From contig NZ_CP107954.1 in assembly GCF_036067295.1 (NCBI RefSeq), positions 682,001 to 746,000 of the forward strand: a stretch of DNA of 64,000 bases, written 5' to 3'. The notes beneath the pieces were generated by a model. The model was not told where the DNA came from, ran no database searches, and saw only the letters and a program-made list of their open reading frames with translations. This DNA comes from Kribbella sp. NBC_00382. GTDB taxonomy: Bacteria > Actinomycetota > Actinomycetes > Propionibacteriales > Kribbellaceae. Each line of letters opens with the position of its first letter. Position 1 is the stretch's first letter. This document shows, one piece after another, positions 1-10,200 of this stretch. The position numbers and the translations under genes are program-made.

Positions 1-572
1 ATGCGCACAGAGCCCATGTCGAGCGATTCCGACGCCATTACGCCGTCAGCATCGCCCAGTACCAACTCAGTCGACCCGCCACCGATGTCGGCCACCAGGT
101 ACGGCCCCGGCACCTCCAGCGCCGCCAGCCCGCTCGTCGCGCCCTGGAAGCTCAGCGCGGCCTCCTCGTCACCGGAGATGATGTCCGGCACGACACCAAG
201 CCGCTCGGAGACGCCAGCGAAGAACTCGTCCCGGTTGCTCACATCCCGAGCCGCCGACGTCGCGACGAACCGCACCCGATCCACCTCGGCGGCGCGAATG
301 ATCTCGGCGTACTCCGCGCAGGCGGCGAACGTCCGCACCAACGCGTCAGCAGCAAACACTCCAGTGGAGTCGACCCCTTGCCCGAGCCGCACCACCCGCA
401 TCTGCCGATCAACCTCGACCAGCGAACCGTCGACGTAGTCCGCGATCAGCAACCGGATCGAGTTGGTCCCACAGTCGATCGCCGCAACCCGCACCGACTC
501 CGCATCATCAGCCGCGTCCGAGTTCGGCGAACCACCAAGTACATATCCTTCAGAGCCGACGTCGTCAGACAC
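1..572 (-). CDS. ppx: Exopolyphosphatase / Ppx-GppA phosphatase, N-terminal part (runs off the left edge)
   Basis: Ppx/GppA enzymes hydrolyse polyphosphate or pppGpp in the cytoplasm. Only the N-terminal ~190 residues lie in the window; the C-terminus is beyond base 1. After a ~28-residue variable leader comes the first ATPase-core phosphate motif AAIDCGTNSIRLLIAD, then RLGQGVD, FVATSAARD, the ISGDEEA segment and the second phosphate loop VADIGGGSTEL, all diagnostic of the ASKHA-fold Ppx family. I chose the GTG at 572 because it overlaps the upstream DUF501 stop (TGA 567-565), implying translational coupling; internal starts nearer the core motif cannot be excluded. It is the last visible gene of the eno-ftsB-DUF501-ppx run, the usual actinobacterial order (Rv1023-Rv1026 in M. 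tuberculosis). Confidence 0.93.
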   Translation of the reverse strand, partial: MSDDVGSEGYVLGGSPNSDAADDAESVRVAAIDCGTNSIRLLIADYVDGSLVEVDRQMRVVRLGQGVDSTGVFAADALVRTFAACAEYAEIIRAAEVDRVRFVATSAARDVSNRDEFFAGVSERLGVVPDIISGDEEAALSFQGATSGLAALEVPGPYLVADIGGGSTELVLGDADGVMASESLDMGSVR

Positions 573-1047
573 AAGGCCCCCGCCGACCCCAGTCAGGGAG
601 CATGGCCAGCGCCTCGTCACCCAGCGGATTCACCCCAGGCCCAGCAGCCAGTGAATGCCCAACCAACACATGCAGGCACTTCACCCGAGTCGGCATCCCA
701 CCCGCGCTGATTCCGTCCACCTCAGGCACGTCACCCAGCAACGCGCGCCGCCGCAGATAATCCTCATGCGCCAATCGATACCGACCAGCCAGCTCCTCGT
801 CCAAAGCCAGCCGGTCCGTCATCTCCTTCATCACGCCCTCCGCCTCCAACCGCCCGATCGCCGAGGCGAGTCGCGGGCAGGTGACGTAGTACGTGGTCGG
901 GAACGGCGTCCCGTCGGGCAGCCGCGGCTCGGTCTCGACCACATCGGGCAGCCCGCAACCGCAGCGATGCGCGATCGAACGGATCCCGCGGGCGGGGCGG
1001 CCGAGTTGCTCGCTGACGGCCGTAACGTCCTCGGGTGTAACGCTCAC
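565..1047 (-). CDS. DUF501 domain protein (160 aa)
   Basis: Function is unknown; the family is almost always located between ftsB and ppx in actinobacteria. Visible features are the conserved cysteine/histidine segment IAHRCGCGLPDVVET near residues 25-40, followed by RLPDGTPFPTTYY and a C-terminal VKCLHVLVGHSLA segment. The conserved Cys and His residues could bind a metal, which is inference. The start is GTG 1047, whose codon overlaps the ftsB stop (GTGA); a weak AAGG lies upstream. The reading frame is open 35 codons further upstream, but that part lies inside ftsB and has no start signal. Its end overlaps the ppx start by 8 bases. Confidence 0.88.
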   Translation of the reverse strand: MSVTPEDVTAVSEQLGRPARGIRSIAHRCGCGLPDVVETEPRLPDGTPFPTTYYVTCPRLASAIGRLEAEGVMKEMTDRLALDEELAGRYRLAHEDYLRRRALLGDVPEVDGISAGGMPTRVKCLHVLVGHSLAAGPGVNPLGDEALAMLPDWGRRGPCV

Positions 1048-1658
1048 CTGCTGCCTTTCGGTGGTGCGGTCAGTACCGGCTTGGGGGTCGGCTTCGGCGT
1101 GGCCGGTTTGGCCGGCGCGGGCGGATTGCCGGCACCCTCGACGCTCCCCCACAGCTTCGTGTACCAGGTCGGCTTCTGCGGATCCGCGTGCGGATCGGCC
1201 GGTCCGGCCGGCTCGGGCGGGGCGCCGACGGGCTTGCCGTCCGCTCCGATCACCCGGTACCCGACCTCGCCCGGCATCACCCAGCCGAGCCGTTGCCGGG
1301 CCTGCGCCTTGACGTAGGCGTCGTCGTTCCAGCGCTCGACCTCGTCGCCCAGCTGGTCCACCCGCGTCTCGCGGTCCTTGATCTCCTGCTGCAACGAGCT
1401 GATCTGCTGGTGCTGGTCGAACCAGACCCGCAGGCTCTGCGCGTACGAGACGATCAGCGCACCGAGCACGAGCAGCACGACGGCTGCCCGGCCGGTGAGG
1501 TTGCGCGAACCCCTGGTGCGAGGCGTGCCCGCGCCAGGGGTTCCCGTCGTACGACGTTTCGGCGGCTGGTTGCCGTCCCTTCGGGCAGGCGGGCGCGACT
1601 GGCTACGACTCGTCGGTCGCGAGCCTGGGCGCGCACCTGGATCCCGGCGGGAGGACAT
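1044..1658 (-). CDS. ftsB: FtsB/DivIC-family septum formation initiator
   Basis: A bitopic membrane protein of the divisome (FtsQLB-type complex), 204 aa. A basic, disordered N-terminal tail (~52 residues rich in R, P, S) precedes one membrane segment (about residues 57-75, AAVVLLVLGALIVSYAQ). A short periplasmic coiled coil follows (QHQQISSLQQEIKDRETRVDQL), then the conserved stretch YVKAQARQRLGWVMPGEVGY and a Pro-rich C-terminal tail. Position directly after eno and before DUF501 and ppx matches the family. The ATG at 1658 has no Shine-Dalgarno but sits 6 bases after TAGGCT, so the mRNA is probably leaderless. The long C-terminal Pro/Lys tail is longer than in E. coli FtsB and typical for actinobacteria. 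Confidence 0.93.
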   Translation of the reverse strand: MSSRRDPGARPGSRPTSRSQSRPPARRDGNQPPKRRTTGTPGAGTPRTRGSRNLTGRAAVVLLVLGALIVSYAQSLRVWFDQHQQISSLQQEIKDRETRVDQLGDEVERWNDDAYVKAQARQRLGWVMPGEVGYRVIGADGKPVGAPPEPAGPADPHADPQKPTWYTKLWGSVEGAGNPPAPAKPATPKPTPKPVLTAPPKGSR

Positions 1659-1670
1659 CTGCCAAGCCTA
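1659..1670 (-). promoter_or_regulatory. Candidate leaderless promoter of ftsB
   Basis: On the minus strand TAGGCT (1670-1665) lies exactly 6 bases before the ATG at 1658, immediately after the eno stop. This spacing puts the transcript start on the start codon, and no Shine-Dalgarno is present. Inference: ftsB-DUF501-ppx has its own promoter in addition to read-through from eno. Confidence 0.55.
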
Positions 1671-1676
1671 CGTCGG

Positions 1677-3551
<1,875 letters not shown>

Positions 3552-3555
<4 letters not shown>

Positions 3556-4424
3556 GTGACGAAGCGTGTCAGGAGGGTGCGAAGCGTGTCGAGCCTCGCG
3601 TCCGTGGGGCGGTTGCGACGGGTGACGACGTAGTAGCGCACCGGCGGGAGGTCTTTGACCGGGATGGTTCGCACAGCTGCCGGCGTACGGACGAATCCGT
3701 TGACGACTGCCGGGCCGACGCCGAGACGGACGAAGTGGACCAGGAGAGCCCAGCCTTCCGCCTCCACCGCGACGGTCCAGTCGACGCCGGCGTCGAGCAG
3801 GCCGCGCTCAAGTTGCTGCCGATGTGGGCGGGTCTTCGGCGGTACGACGAGAGCCTCGCCCTGCAGGTCCTTCAGCCGGACCGTACGCCGGTCCGCCAGG
3901 CGGTGCTCTGGTCGGACCGCGAGCACTTGCGGGTACTGCGTGAGCAGCTCGCACTCGAGGTCGTCGGGCGGGATGGTGAGCGCCGTGACGCCGAAGTCGG
4001 CGGTGCCGTCGCGGATTGCGGCGATCGTGGCGTCCGAGTCGGTCGTCATCAGGCGAAGGCCGGGCTCGCGTGCGAGGTACCGGCGGAGGACGTCGCCGAT
4101 GACGTACAGGTAGGCGCCGGAGCCGGCCGCGAGCACGAGCGGCCGCGGCGGCAGTACGTCGAGCGAGTCGAGGAACGCGGCTGCGCGGGTGCGAGTGTCG
4201 TTGGCGAAGGCGGCGAGCTGGTCACCCGTAGCGGTCAGCAACAGGTTGCGACCTTGGCGCTCGTAGAGCTGTTTGCCCAACGTCTGCTCCAGTTTGCGGA
4301 TCCTGGCGTGCAGCGCCGGCTGGCTGACATGCAGCTCACCGGCCGCGTGGGTGAAGTTCCGATGCTTGGCGAAAACGGCGAACGCTTCCAGGTCCTCGGC
4401 CACCAACCGATCAAGAATCATCAC
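3552..4424 (-). CDS. LysR-family transcriptional regulator
   Basis: A 290-aa LTTR. The N-terminal winged helix-turn-helix (residues ~10-67) includes FAVFAKHRNFTHAAGELHVS and LHARIRKLEQTLGKQLYERQGR. The remaining ~200 residues form the periplasmic-binding-protein-like effector domain with VLAAGSGAYLYVIGDVLRRYL. The inducer is unknown. It overlaps kptA by 4 bases and is divergent from the HAD-like gene at 4492, with an AT-rich palindromic intergenic region suited to LTTR autoregulation. The ATG at 4424 follows a TATAGT -10-like box by 8 bases, so the leader is very short. By family logic it should control the divergent gene and/or kptA. Confidence 0.92.
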
Positions 4425-4428
4425 CCCA

Positions 4429-4457
4429 AACTATAGCTTTGGCGTCTATTAATAGTT
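4429..4457. promoter_or_regulatory. Candidate LysR operator between the divergent LysR and HAD-like genes
   Basis: AACTAT (4429-4434) and ATAGTT (4452-4457) form an inverted repeat. Inside it sits a perfect 10-bp palindrome CTATTAATAG (4446-4455), and a TATAGT -10 box for lysR overlaps the left arm on the minus strand. AT-rich interrupted dyads of this kind are usual LTTR sites. The stretch stands out against a ~70% GC background. Confidence 0.55.
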
Positions 4458-4491
4458 CTGTCGACATAGTCGCGCCGCCCACGCTTAACCC

Positions 4492-4998
4492 ATGAACAGA
4501 TTGGGAATCGATATAGGCCGCGTCATCATCAACAGCCCACCCGGCCAAGACACCGCCTTCTTCGGCGGCACCCCGGAGGCCGCCCTCCAAACCCCCGCCG
4601 TCCCCGGCGCCTTCGACACCATCCCCCGCCTGGTCGACCTCTTCAACGGCCAAGCCTGGCTCATCTCCAAATGCGGCCCGAGAATCCAGCAACGCTCCCT
4701 AGCCTGGCTCCACCACCACAACTTCTTCACCCACACCGGCATCCCCGCCGAAAACGTCCGCTTCTGCCTCCGCCGCCCCGACAAGGCAATCCACTGCGCC
4801 GACCTATCCATCACCCACTTCATCGACGACAAGGCCGACGTCCACCAAGCCCTCACCGGCCTAGTCCCCCACCGCTACCTCTTCGGCCCGCAGAAATCCA
4901 TCCCGGCCGACCTGACCCACACGCCCACCTGGCCCACAGCCGAAGCCGCAATCACAGCCGACCTCGCCAGATACCCGATGGAGCCACAACGGCAATAG
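4492..4998 (+). CDS. HAD-like hydrolase-fold protein with an atypical nucleophile motif
   Basis: 168 aa. The opening LGIDIGRVIINS resembles HAD motif I, with Asp7 as putative nucleophile, but the normal second Asp (DxD) is Gly9. Later comes a Lys candidate (RRPDKAIHCADLSI) and the acidic motif IV HFIDDKADVHQAL (two adjacent Asp). Similar short proteins are annotated as HAD-superfamily or 5'-nucleotidase-like. Without the DxD acid, phosphatase activity is doubtful, so the substrate and even catalysis are open. It is divergent from LysR and probably under its control. The coding strand is strikingly C-rich and G-poor compared with neighbouring core genes. Confidence 0.72.
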   Translation: MNRLGIDIGRVIINSPPGQDTAFFGGTPEAALQTPAVPGAFDTIPRLVDLFNGQAWLISKCGPRIQQRSLAWLHHHNFFTHTGIPAENVRFCLRRPDKAIHCADLSITHFIDDKADVHQALTGLVPHRYLFGPQKSIPADLTHTPTWPTAEAAITADLARYPMEPQRQ

Positions 4999-5007
4999 AA
5001 TCAGCCC

Positions 5008-5193
5008 ATGAACGACCGGCTCGGCGACCTGCTGGCAGAGCTCGCGAAGCAACACAGCCCAGCAACCGAGGAAGAACTGGCACGGGCCCGCGCCGAATGG
5101 CCCGATCTCCCCGCGAGTGCAATCACCCACCGCAGGCACTTGCGGCGCTCCGGTCGGGGATCGGCTGGCAGGTTATTCGACCGGGAGCGCTAG
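5008..5193 (+). CDS. Small hypothetical protein (61 aa)
   Basis: I do not recognise it. The first ~35 residues (MNDRLGDLLAELAKQHSPAT then EEELARARAEWPDLP) look like a genuine amphipathic helical segment; the tail (RRHLRRSGRGSAGRLFDRER) is basic and low-complexity and may be the result of truncation. The ATG at 5008 has no Shine-Dalgarno, but TAGAAT ends 6 bases upstream, a leaderless promoter arrangement seen repeatedly in this window. It may be a small DNA- or protein-binding factor or a decayed gene. Confidence 0.45.
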   Translation: MNDRLGDLLAELAKQHSPATEEELARARAEWPDLPASAITHRRHLRRSGRGSAGRLFDRER

Positions 5194-5221
5194 CCGCCCA
5201 AGAACCTGCTAGTGGCCCGTG

Positions 5222-5545
5222 TCAATTGCTGGTGAACCAGCGGTGGGCGTCGGCTAGGCCGATCTGGTTGCCGTCGGCGGCGGTGAGGCCGGTTTGTACG
5301 TTGGTTGAGAGGCGCCAGGCTTCTCCAGGTCGCCGACCGGGGTCTGGGAGAGCTGGTGCACCCGAGCGAGCGTCGTACCGACGGCTTGCTGGTCTTCCGG
5401 GGTGGCCAGCAGGGGGTTGCCGCCGACGTACTCCAGTACGGCGAATTGCCGGTCGCCCCAGCGCTCCACCAGATGGCCGTCGCGACTGGGGATCGGTGCG
5501 CCGTCGGTGAGCTGCACCTGCGTCAGGCGGTCGCGGGGAGCGTCG
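5222..5545 (-). pseudogene. Remnant of an APH/aminoglycoside-phosphotransferase-like gene
   Basis: The frame from about 5545 to 5254 (minus) reads a fragment typical of the N-lobe and linker of APH-family kinases: RDRLTQVQLTDGAP, VERWGDRQFAVLEYVGGNP and AVGTTLARVHQL. It lacks the upstream nucleotide-binding lobe start and the whole catalytic lobe (no HGDxxxxN). At its 3' end a +1 frame carries on plausibly (TAADGNQIGLADAHRWFTSN) to a TGA at 5224-5222, pointing to a frameshift. The remnant begins almost inside the end of mazG. It is best read as a decayed kinase gene; an expressed 87-aa peptide from GTG 5517 is possible but unlikely. Confidence 0.55.
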
Positions 5546-5551
5546 AAGGAA

Positions 5552-6535
5552 TTAGCGGGCTTCGGCGGTTCGTACTTGGTCGGCGATGCGGTGGGTGGCG
5601 GTGCGGAGGGCTTGTTCGGGGTCTACGCCTAGGGCGCGGGCCTCTCGGACCAGTTCCAGAAGTGCGTCGCCGATCCGAGCGTTCTCGTCTGTTGCTGCCG
5701 CGGGCGGCAGTTGATCGGGCAGGACCTTGGCGGCTCGGCCCAGGACCTTGTCGGCTAGCGCCAAAGCCGGGAGGGCTAGGGGGATGCCTTCTAGGACTGA
5801 GGTTCGTTGTTTTTCGGCTGCTTTGATGGTTTCCCAGTTGGCCTCGACTGCGGCGGAGTCGGTGGCGGTGACGTCGGCGAAGACGTGGGGGTGGCGGCGG
5901 ATGAGTTTTTCGACGAGGGTGCCGGCTACGTCGTCGATGGAGAAGCCGTCGTCTTCTTCGGCTACCTCTTCGGCGATTCGGGCGTGGAAGGCTACCTGGA
6001 GCAGGAGGTCGCCTAGTTCTTCGCGGAGGTGGATGTAGTCGCCGGAGTCGATGGCTTCGAGGGTTTCGTAGGTTTCCTCGAGGAGGTAGCGCGCCAGCGA
6101 CTCGTGGGTCTGTTCCTGGTCCCAGGGGCAGTTGGTGCGGAGGCGGTCCATCACGCGGACGAGGTCGATCAGGCGGGCGCCTGGTACGTCGTACGAGCCG
6201 TGGACGATCTCGACCTCGTACGAAGGGCGCTCATCGCGGCTCAACGTGTCGGCGATCAGCCGCAGCAGTCCGGGCTCGCCGTCTTCGCCGACCAGCCAGG
6301 CTACGCGGGCACCCGCCGAGGCGGCGCCAACAAGCCAGGTCCACTGGTCGGCTACGTCACCGAGAATGTGCTGGACGACCAGGCCGGACCCGATCAGCGC
6401 CTGGACGTCAGGCCGTGAGGGCCCGGCCGAGGCGCCGATCGCGGAAGCGTCGGTGAAGACCTGCCAGCCGGCCCGGGTCAGCAACCCGGGCGCGACCCGT
6501 GGACTGGTCAGGACGACCTTGATCGAACCCGTCAA
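5552..6535 (-). CDS. mazG: MazG nucleoside triphosphate pyrophosphohydrolase
   Basis: House-cleaning enzyme hydrolysing (d)NTPs to NMP and PPi, 327 aa. An N-terminal ~110-residue region unlike E. coli MazG (as in Rv1021) precedes the MazG domain: VMDRLRTNCPWDQEQTHESL, the metal-binding YLLEETYETLEAID (ExxE), LREELGDLLLQVAFHA, then a second helical half with RRHPHVFAD and ANWETIKAAEK. No ATG or GTG fits, so I take TTG 6535, which begins LTGSIKVVLTSPR, follows AGGG by 8 bases and starts just after the stop of the SurA-like gene (TGA 6542-6540). The frame is open upstream, but that part is shadow sequence inside the neighbour. Order mfd - lipoprotein - mazG - eno follows the actinobacterial norm. 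Confidence 0.93.
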   Translation of the reverse strand: MTGSIKVVLTSPRVAPGLLTRAGWQVFTDASAIGASAGPSRPDVQALIGSGLVVQHILGDVADQWTWLVGAASAGARVAWLVGEDGEPGLLRLIADTLSRDERPSYEVEIVHGSYDVPGARLIDLVRVMDRLRTNCPWDQEQTHESLARYLLEETYETLEAIDSGDYIHLREELGDLLLQVAFHARIAEEVAEEDDGFSIDDVAGTLVEKLIRRHPHVFADVTATDSAAVEANWETIKAAEKQRTSVLEGIPLALPALALADKVLGRAAKVLPDQLPPAAATDENARIGDALLELVREARALGVDPEQALRTATHRIADQVRTAEAR

Positions 6536-6539
6536 AGGC

Positions 6540-7184
6540 TCAGCCCTGCGGCTCGGCCGGCGGCTGCTCAGCGGGCGCGGACGGCGTCGCGGCCGGCTTG
6601 CTCTGCTCGGACAGCTTCGACAGCGAGCCCGAACCGTCCTTGAGCTGGGTGCCGTCCCAGGTGCCGAAGCGCGGCGCGATGTCGACGGTGATGTTCTTCG
6701 CCGCCTCCTCGACCAGCTTGGCGCCCTCGGTGCTCTGCTGCTGCGCATTCGGGTCGGTGATCGACCCGGTGCCGCCGGCCAGCTTGATCTGGCCGACCAC
6801 GGCGCGCGCCGCGGCCCGGAGGAAGTCGCTGGTGACCGGGTTGGCCGCGAACTTCGGGTACAGCGACTGGTCCACGACGACCTTCATGGCCGGCACGATC
6901 TCGGCGTCGCTGACCTTGATCGAGCGCTGGTCCAGCACCTGGGCGGCCAGCTCGTTGTTCACCAGGATCTTCAGCACGGCCGCGGGGGCGATCTGCTGCT
7001 GCCCGCCGACCGCGCTCTGGATCGCCGCGGTGCTCTTGTCCAGGTCGGTGACGCTGATCTCCTTGTCGCCGATCGTCGCCGCCGCGCCCGGGTGCGTGCC
7101 CGCGGCACAGCCGCCGAGCAGCAGGACCGAGGCCAGGCCTGCGCCGACAACCTGCGCCGCACGAAGCCGTCGCGAAGTGCTCAC
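6540..7184 (-). CDS. SurA N-terminal-domain lipoprotein
   Basis: 214-aa predicted secreted lipoprotein. From the GTG at 7184 it reads a short basic leader, a hydrophobic core and the lipobox LLLGGC, so the Cys should be lipidated after SPII cleavage. The mature part begins with a strand like those in SurA/PrsA foldases (ATIGDKEISVTDLDK) and helical segments (PAAVLKILVNNELAAQVL, ISVSD-type repeats), but no parvulin PPIase domain follows; the C-terminus is Pro/Ala-rich. Probable role: extracytoplasmic chaperone. GAGGAG lies 5 bases before GTG 7184, which decides this start over an in-frame ATG at 7211. It lies between mfd and mazG. Confidence 0.87.
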   Translation of the reverse strand: MSTSRRLRAAQVVGAGLASVLLLGGCAAGTHPGAAATIGDKEISVTDLDKSTAAIQSAVGGQQQIAPAAVLKILVNNELAAQVLDQRSIKVSDAEIVPAMKVVVDQSLYPKFAANPVTSDFLRAAARAVVGQIKLAGGTGSITDPNAQQQSTEGAKLVEEAAKNITVDIAPRFGTWDGTQLKDGSGSLSKLSEQSKPAATPSAPAEQPPAEPQG

Positions 7185-7213
7185 CGAATCTCCTCGAATC
7201 TTCCAGTTCATGG

Positions 7214-10200
7214 TCAGACCGCTGCGCCGACCGGCTCGGCGATCACGTCGTCGATCAGTCTCGCGCACCATTGCAGCAGCTCCTGGTCGCGAAGCGGCTG
7301 ACCGGCGACCGGCCGGGTGGCAGGTCTCGGCACCAGGATCGTACGCAGTTGCGGCTTGACCAGACTCTTCGGGTACAGCCTGTTCAGCCGGAGCACCTTC
7401 GAATCGGGCAGCTCGACCGGCCCGAACCTGATCAGATTGCCCTGCAGGGTGACGTCGTGCAGCCCCGCCCGGCGGGCGTGGTTGCGGAACTTCGCCACCT
7501 CGATCAGGTTCAGCACCGGCTGCGGGATGTCGCCGTACCGGTCGTGCAGTTCCTCGACCAGCTCCGCGATGCCGTCCTCGTCCCGTACTGCGGCCAGCCG
7601 CTGGTACATCTCCAGCCGCAACCGCTGCGAAGGCACGTAATCGTGTGGCAGGTGAGCGTCGATCGGCAGCTCGATCTTGACCTCGGGCTCGTCGGCCTGG
7701 GTGTCACCCCGGTACTCCGCGACCGCCTCGCCCACCAATCGGACGTACAGGTCGAACCCGACATCCGCGATGTGCCCGGACTGCTCGCCACCGAGCAGGT
7801 TGCCGGCGCCGCGGATCTCGAGGTCCTTCATCGCGACCTGCATACCGGCGCCGAGGTCGGCGTGCTGCGCGATCGTGGCCAGCCGGTCGTGCGCCGTCTC
7901 GGTGAGCGGCTTCTCCGGCGGGAAGAAGAAGTACGCGTACGCCCGCTCGCGTCCACGCCCGACCCGGCCGCGCAGCTGGTGCAGCTGCGAGAGCCCGAGC
8001 AGGTCGGAGCGCTCGACGATCAGCGTGTTCGCGTTGGAGATGTCGATGCCCGACTCGACGATCGTCGTACAGACGATGACGTCGGACTCCTTCTCCCAGA
8101 ACCCCTGGATGACCTGCTCGAGCTGGTGCTCGGGCATCTGGCCGTGCGCGACCGTGACGCGCGCCTCGGGCACGAGCTGGCGGATCCGCGCGGCCGCCTT
8201 CTCGATCGTGTTGACCCGGTTGTGGACGAAGAAGACCTGGCCCTCGCGAAGCAGCTCGCGCCGGATCGCGGCGGTCACCTGGCCCTCTTCGTACGCGCCG
8301 ACGAAGGTCAGTACCGGGTGCCGTTCCTCCGGCGGGGTGGCGATCGTGGACATCTCCCGGATGCCCGTGATCGACATCTCCAGCGTGCGCGGGATCGGCG
8401 TCGCCGACATCGTCAGTACGTCGACAGCGGTCCGCAACTGCTTGAGCTGCTCCTTGTGCTCGACACCGAAGCGCTGCTCCTCGTCGACCACGACCAGCCC
8501 GAGATCCTTGAACGCGACCTCACCACCGAGCAGCCGGTGCGTACCGATCACCACGTCGACCGAACCGTCGGCCAGCCCATCGAGAGTCCCCTTGGACTCC
8601 TTCTCGGTCTGGAACCGCGACAACGGCGCGACATTCACCGGGAACGCGGCGTACCGCTCCGAGAAGGTCGCGTAGTGCTGCTGAACGAGCAGCGTGGTCG
8701 GAACCAGTACTGCGACCTGCTTACCGTCCTGTACCGCCTTGAAAGCAGCCCGTACGGCGATCTCCGTCTTGCCGTACCCGACATCGCCGCAGACGATCCG
8801 GTCCATCGGCGTGACGCGTTCCATGTCGTGCTTGACGTCGTCGATGGTGGCCAGCTGGTCGGGCGTCTCGACGAACGGGAACGCGTCCTCCAGCTCACGC
8901 TGCCAGGGAGTGTCCTTGGCGAACGCGTGCCCCTTGGTCGCCTGGCGCGCGGCGTACAGCTTGATCAGCTCGCCGGCGATCTGGCGGACCGCCTTGCGCG
9001 CACGGCCCTTGCGCTTGGCCCAGTCGCCGCCGCCCATCTTGTCGAGCGTGGGCTGCTCGCCACCGACGTACCGGGTGACCTGGTCGAGCTGGTCGGTCGG
9101 CACGTACAGCCGGTCGCCGGGTTGACCGCGCTTGCTCGGCGCGAACTCGATGACGATGTACTCGCGGGTGGCCTTCTGTGCCCCGGTACCAACGGTGCGC
9201 TGGAGCATTTCGGCGTACCGGCCGACGCCGTGCTGTTCGTGGACTACGTAGTCGCCCGGCGCGAGCTCGAGCGGGTCGACCGTCTTCTTGCGGCGGCTCG
9301 GCATCCGTTGCTGGGAACGCCGTTCGGCCGCCGATCGCTGGCCGGCGAGGTCGTTCTCGGTGAGCACCGCGAACTTGATGCCCTCGGCAATGAACCCGCG
9401 ATCGAGGGCGCCCTGCGAAATCTGCACGACGCCGGTCGGCGGGATGCCGTCGATGCTGTCGACGGTCCGCGCGGGCAGCTCGGCCTCGGAGAAAACTTCG
9501 GCCAGCCGCTGGGCCGGACCATGACCTTCGGTGACGCAGACGACGCGCCAGCCGTCGCGCAGCCAGCCGCGCACATCCTCAACGGCAGCAGCGGTTTCGC
9601 CACGGTACGGGTCGACCTCATGTGCCGCGACGATCCGGCTGCGGACCGCGCCGGCGTCCGCATCAATGTCGATCGAGACCCGCTCGCCCATCGAGTCGCG
9701 CAGCTCGGCAGGCGCGTCCGTCGGAGCCGCCGCGAACGGTGACATGCTCCACCAGGCAAGGCCCTTGGCGAGCGCATGCGACCGGACATCGGCCAGCGAC
9801 ATGTACGCCGCTGCGCCAAGGTCGATCGGAGCGTCGCCACCACCGGCGGCCGCGGCCCAGGATGCCTCCAGGAACTCCTGACTGGTCGCAACCAGGTCGT
9901 GCGCCCGCGCCCGGACCCGCTCGGGGTCGCTGACGACGACGTGAGTGCCGGCCGGCATCAGGTCGACGAGCAGCTCCATGTCGTCGACGAGGACGGGCGC
10001 GAGCGACTCCATCCCTTCGACCGCATGGCCTTCGGCGAGCTTCTCGAACAGCTCGGACAGCTCCGGGTGCTCCTTGGCCAGTACTGCGGCCCGCGAGCGC
10101 ACCTCGTCCGTCAGCAACAGTTCACGGCAGGGCGGGGCCCACAGGCCGTGCTGGGCGATCTCCAGGGATCGCTGGTCGGCGACTGCGAAGTACCGGATCT

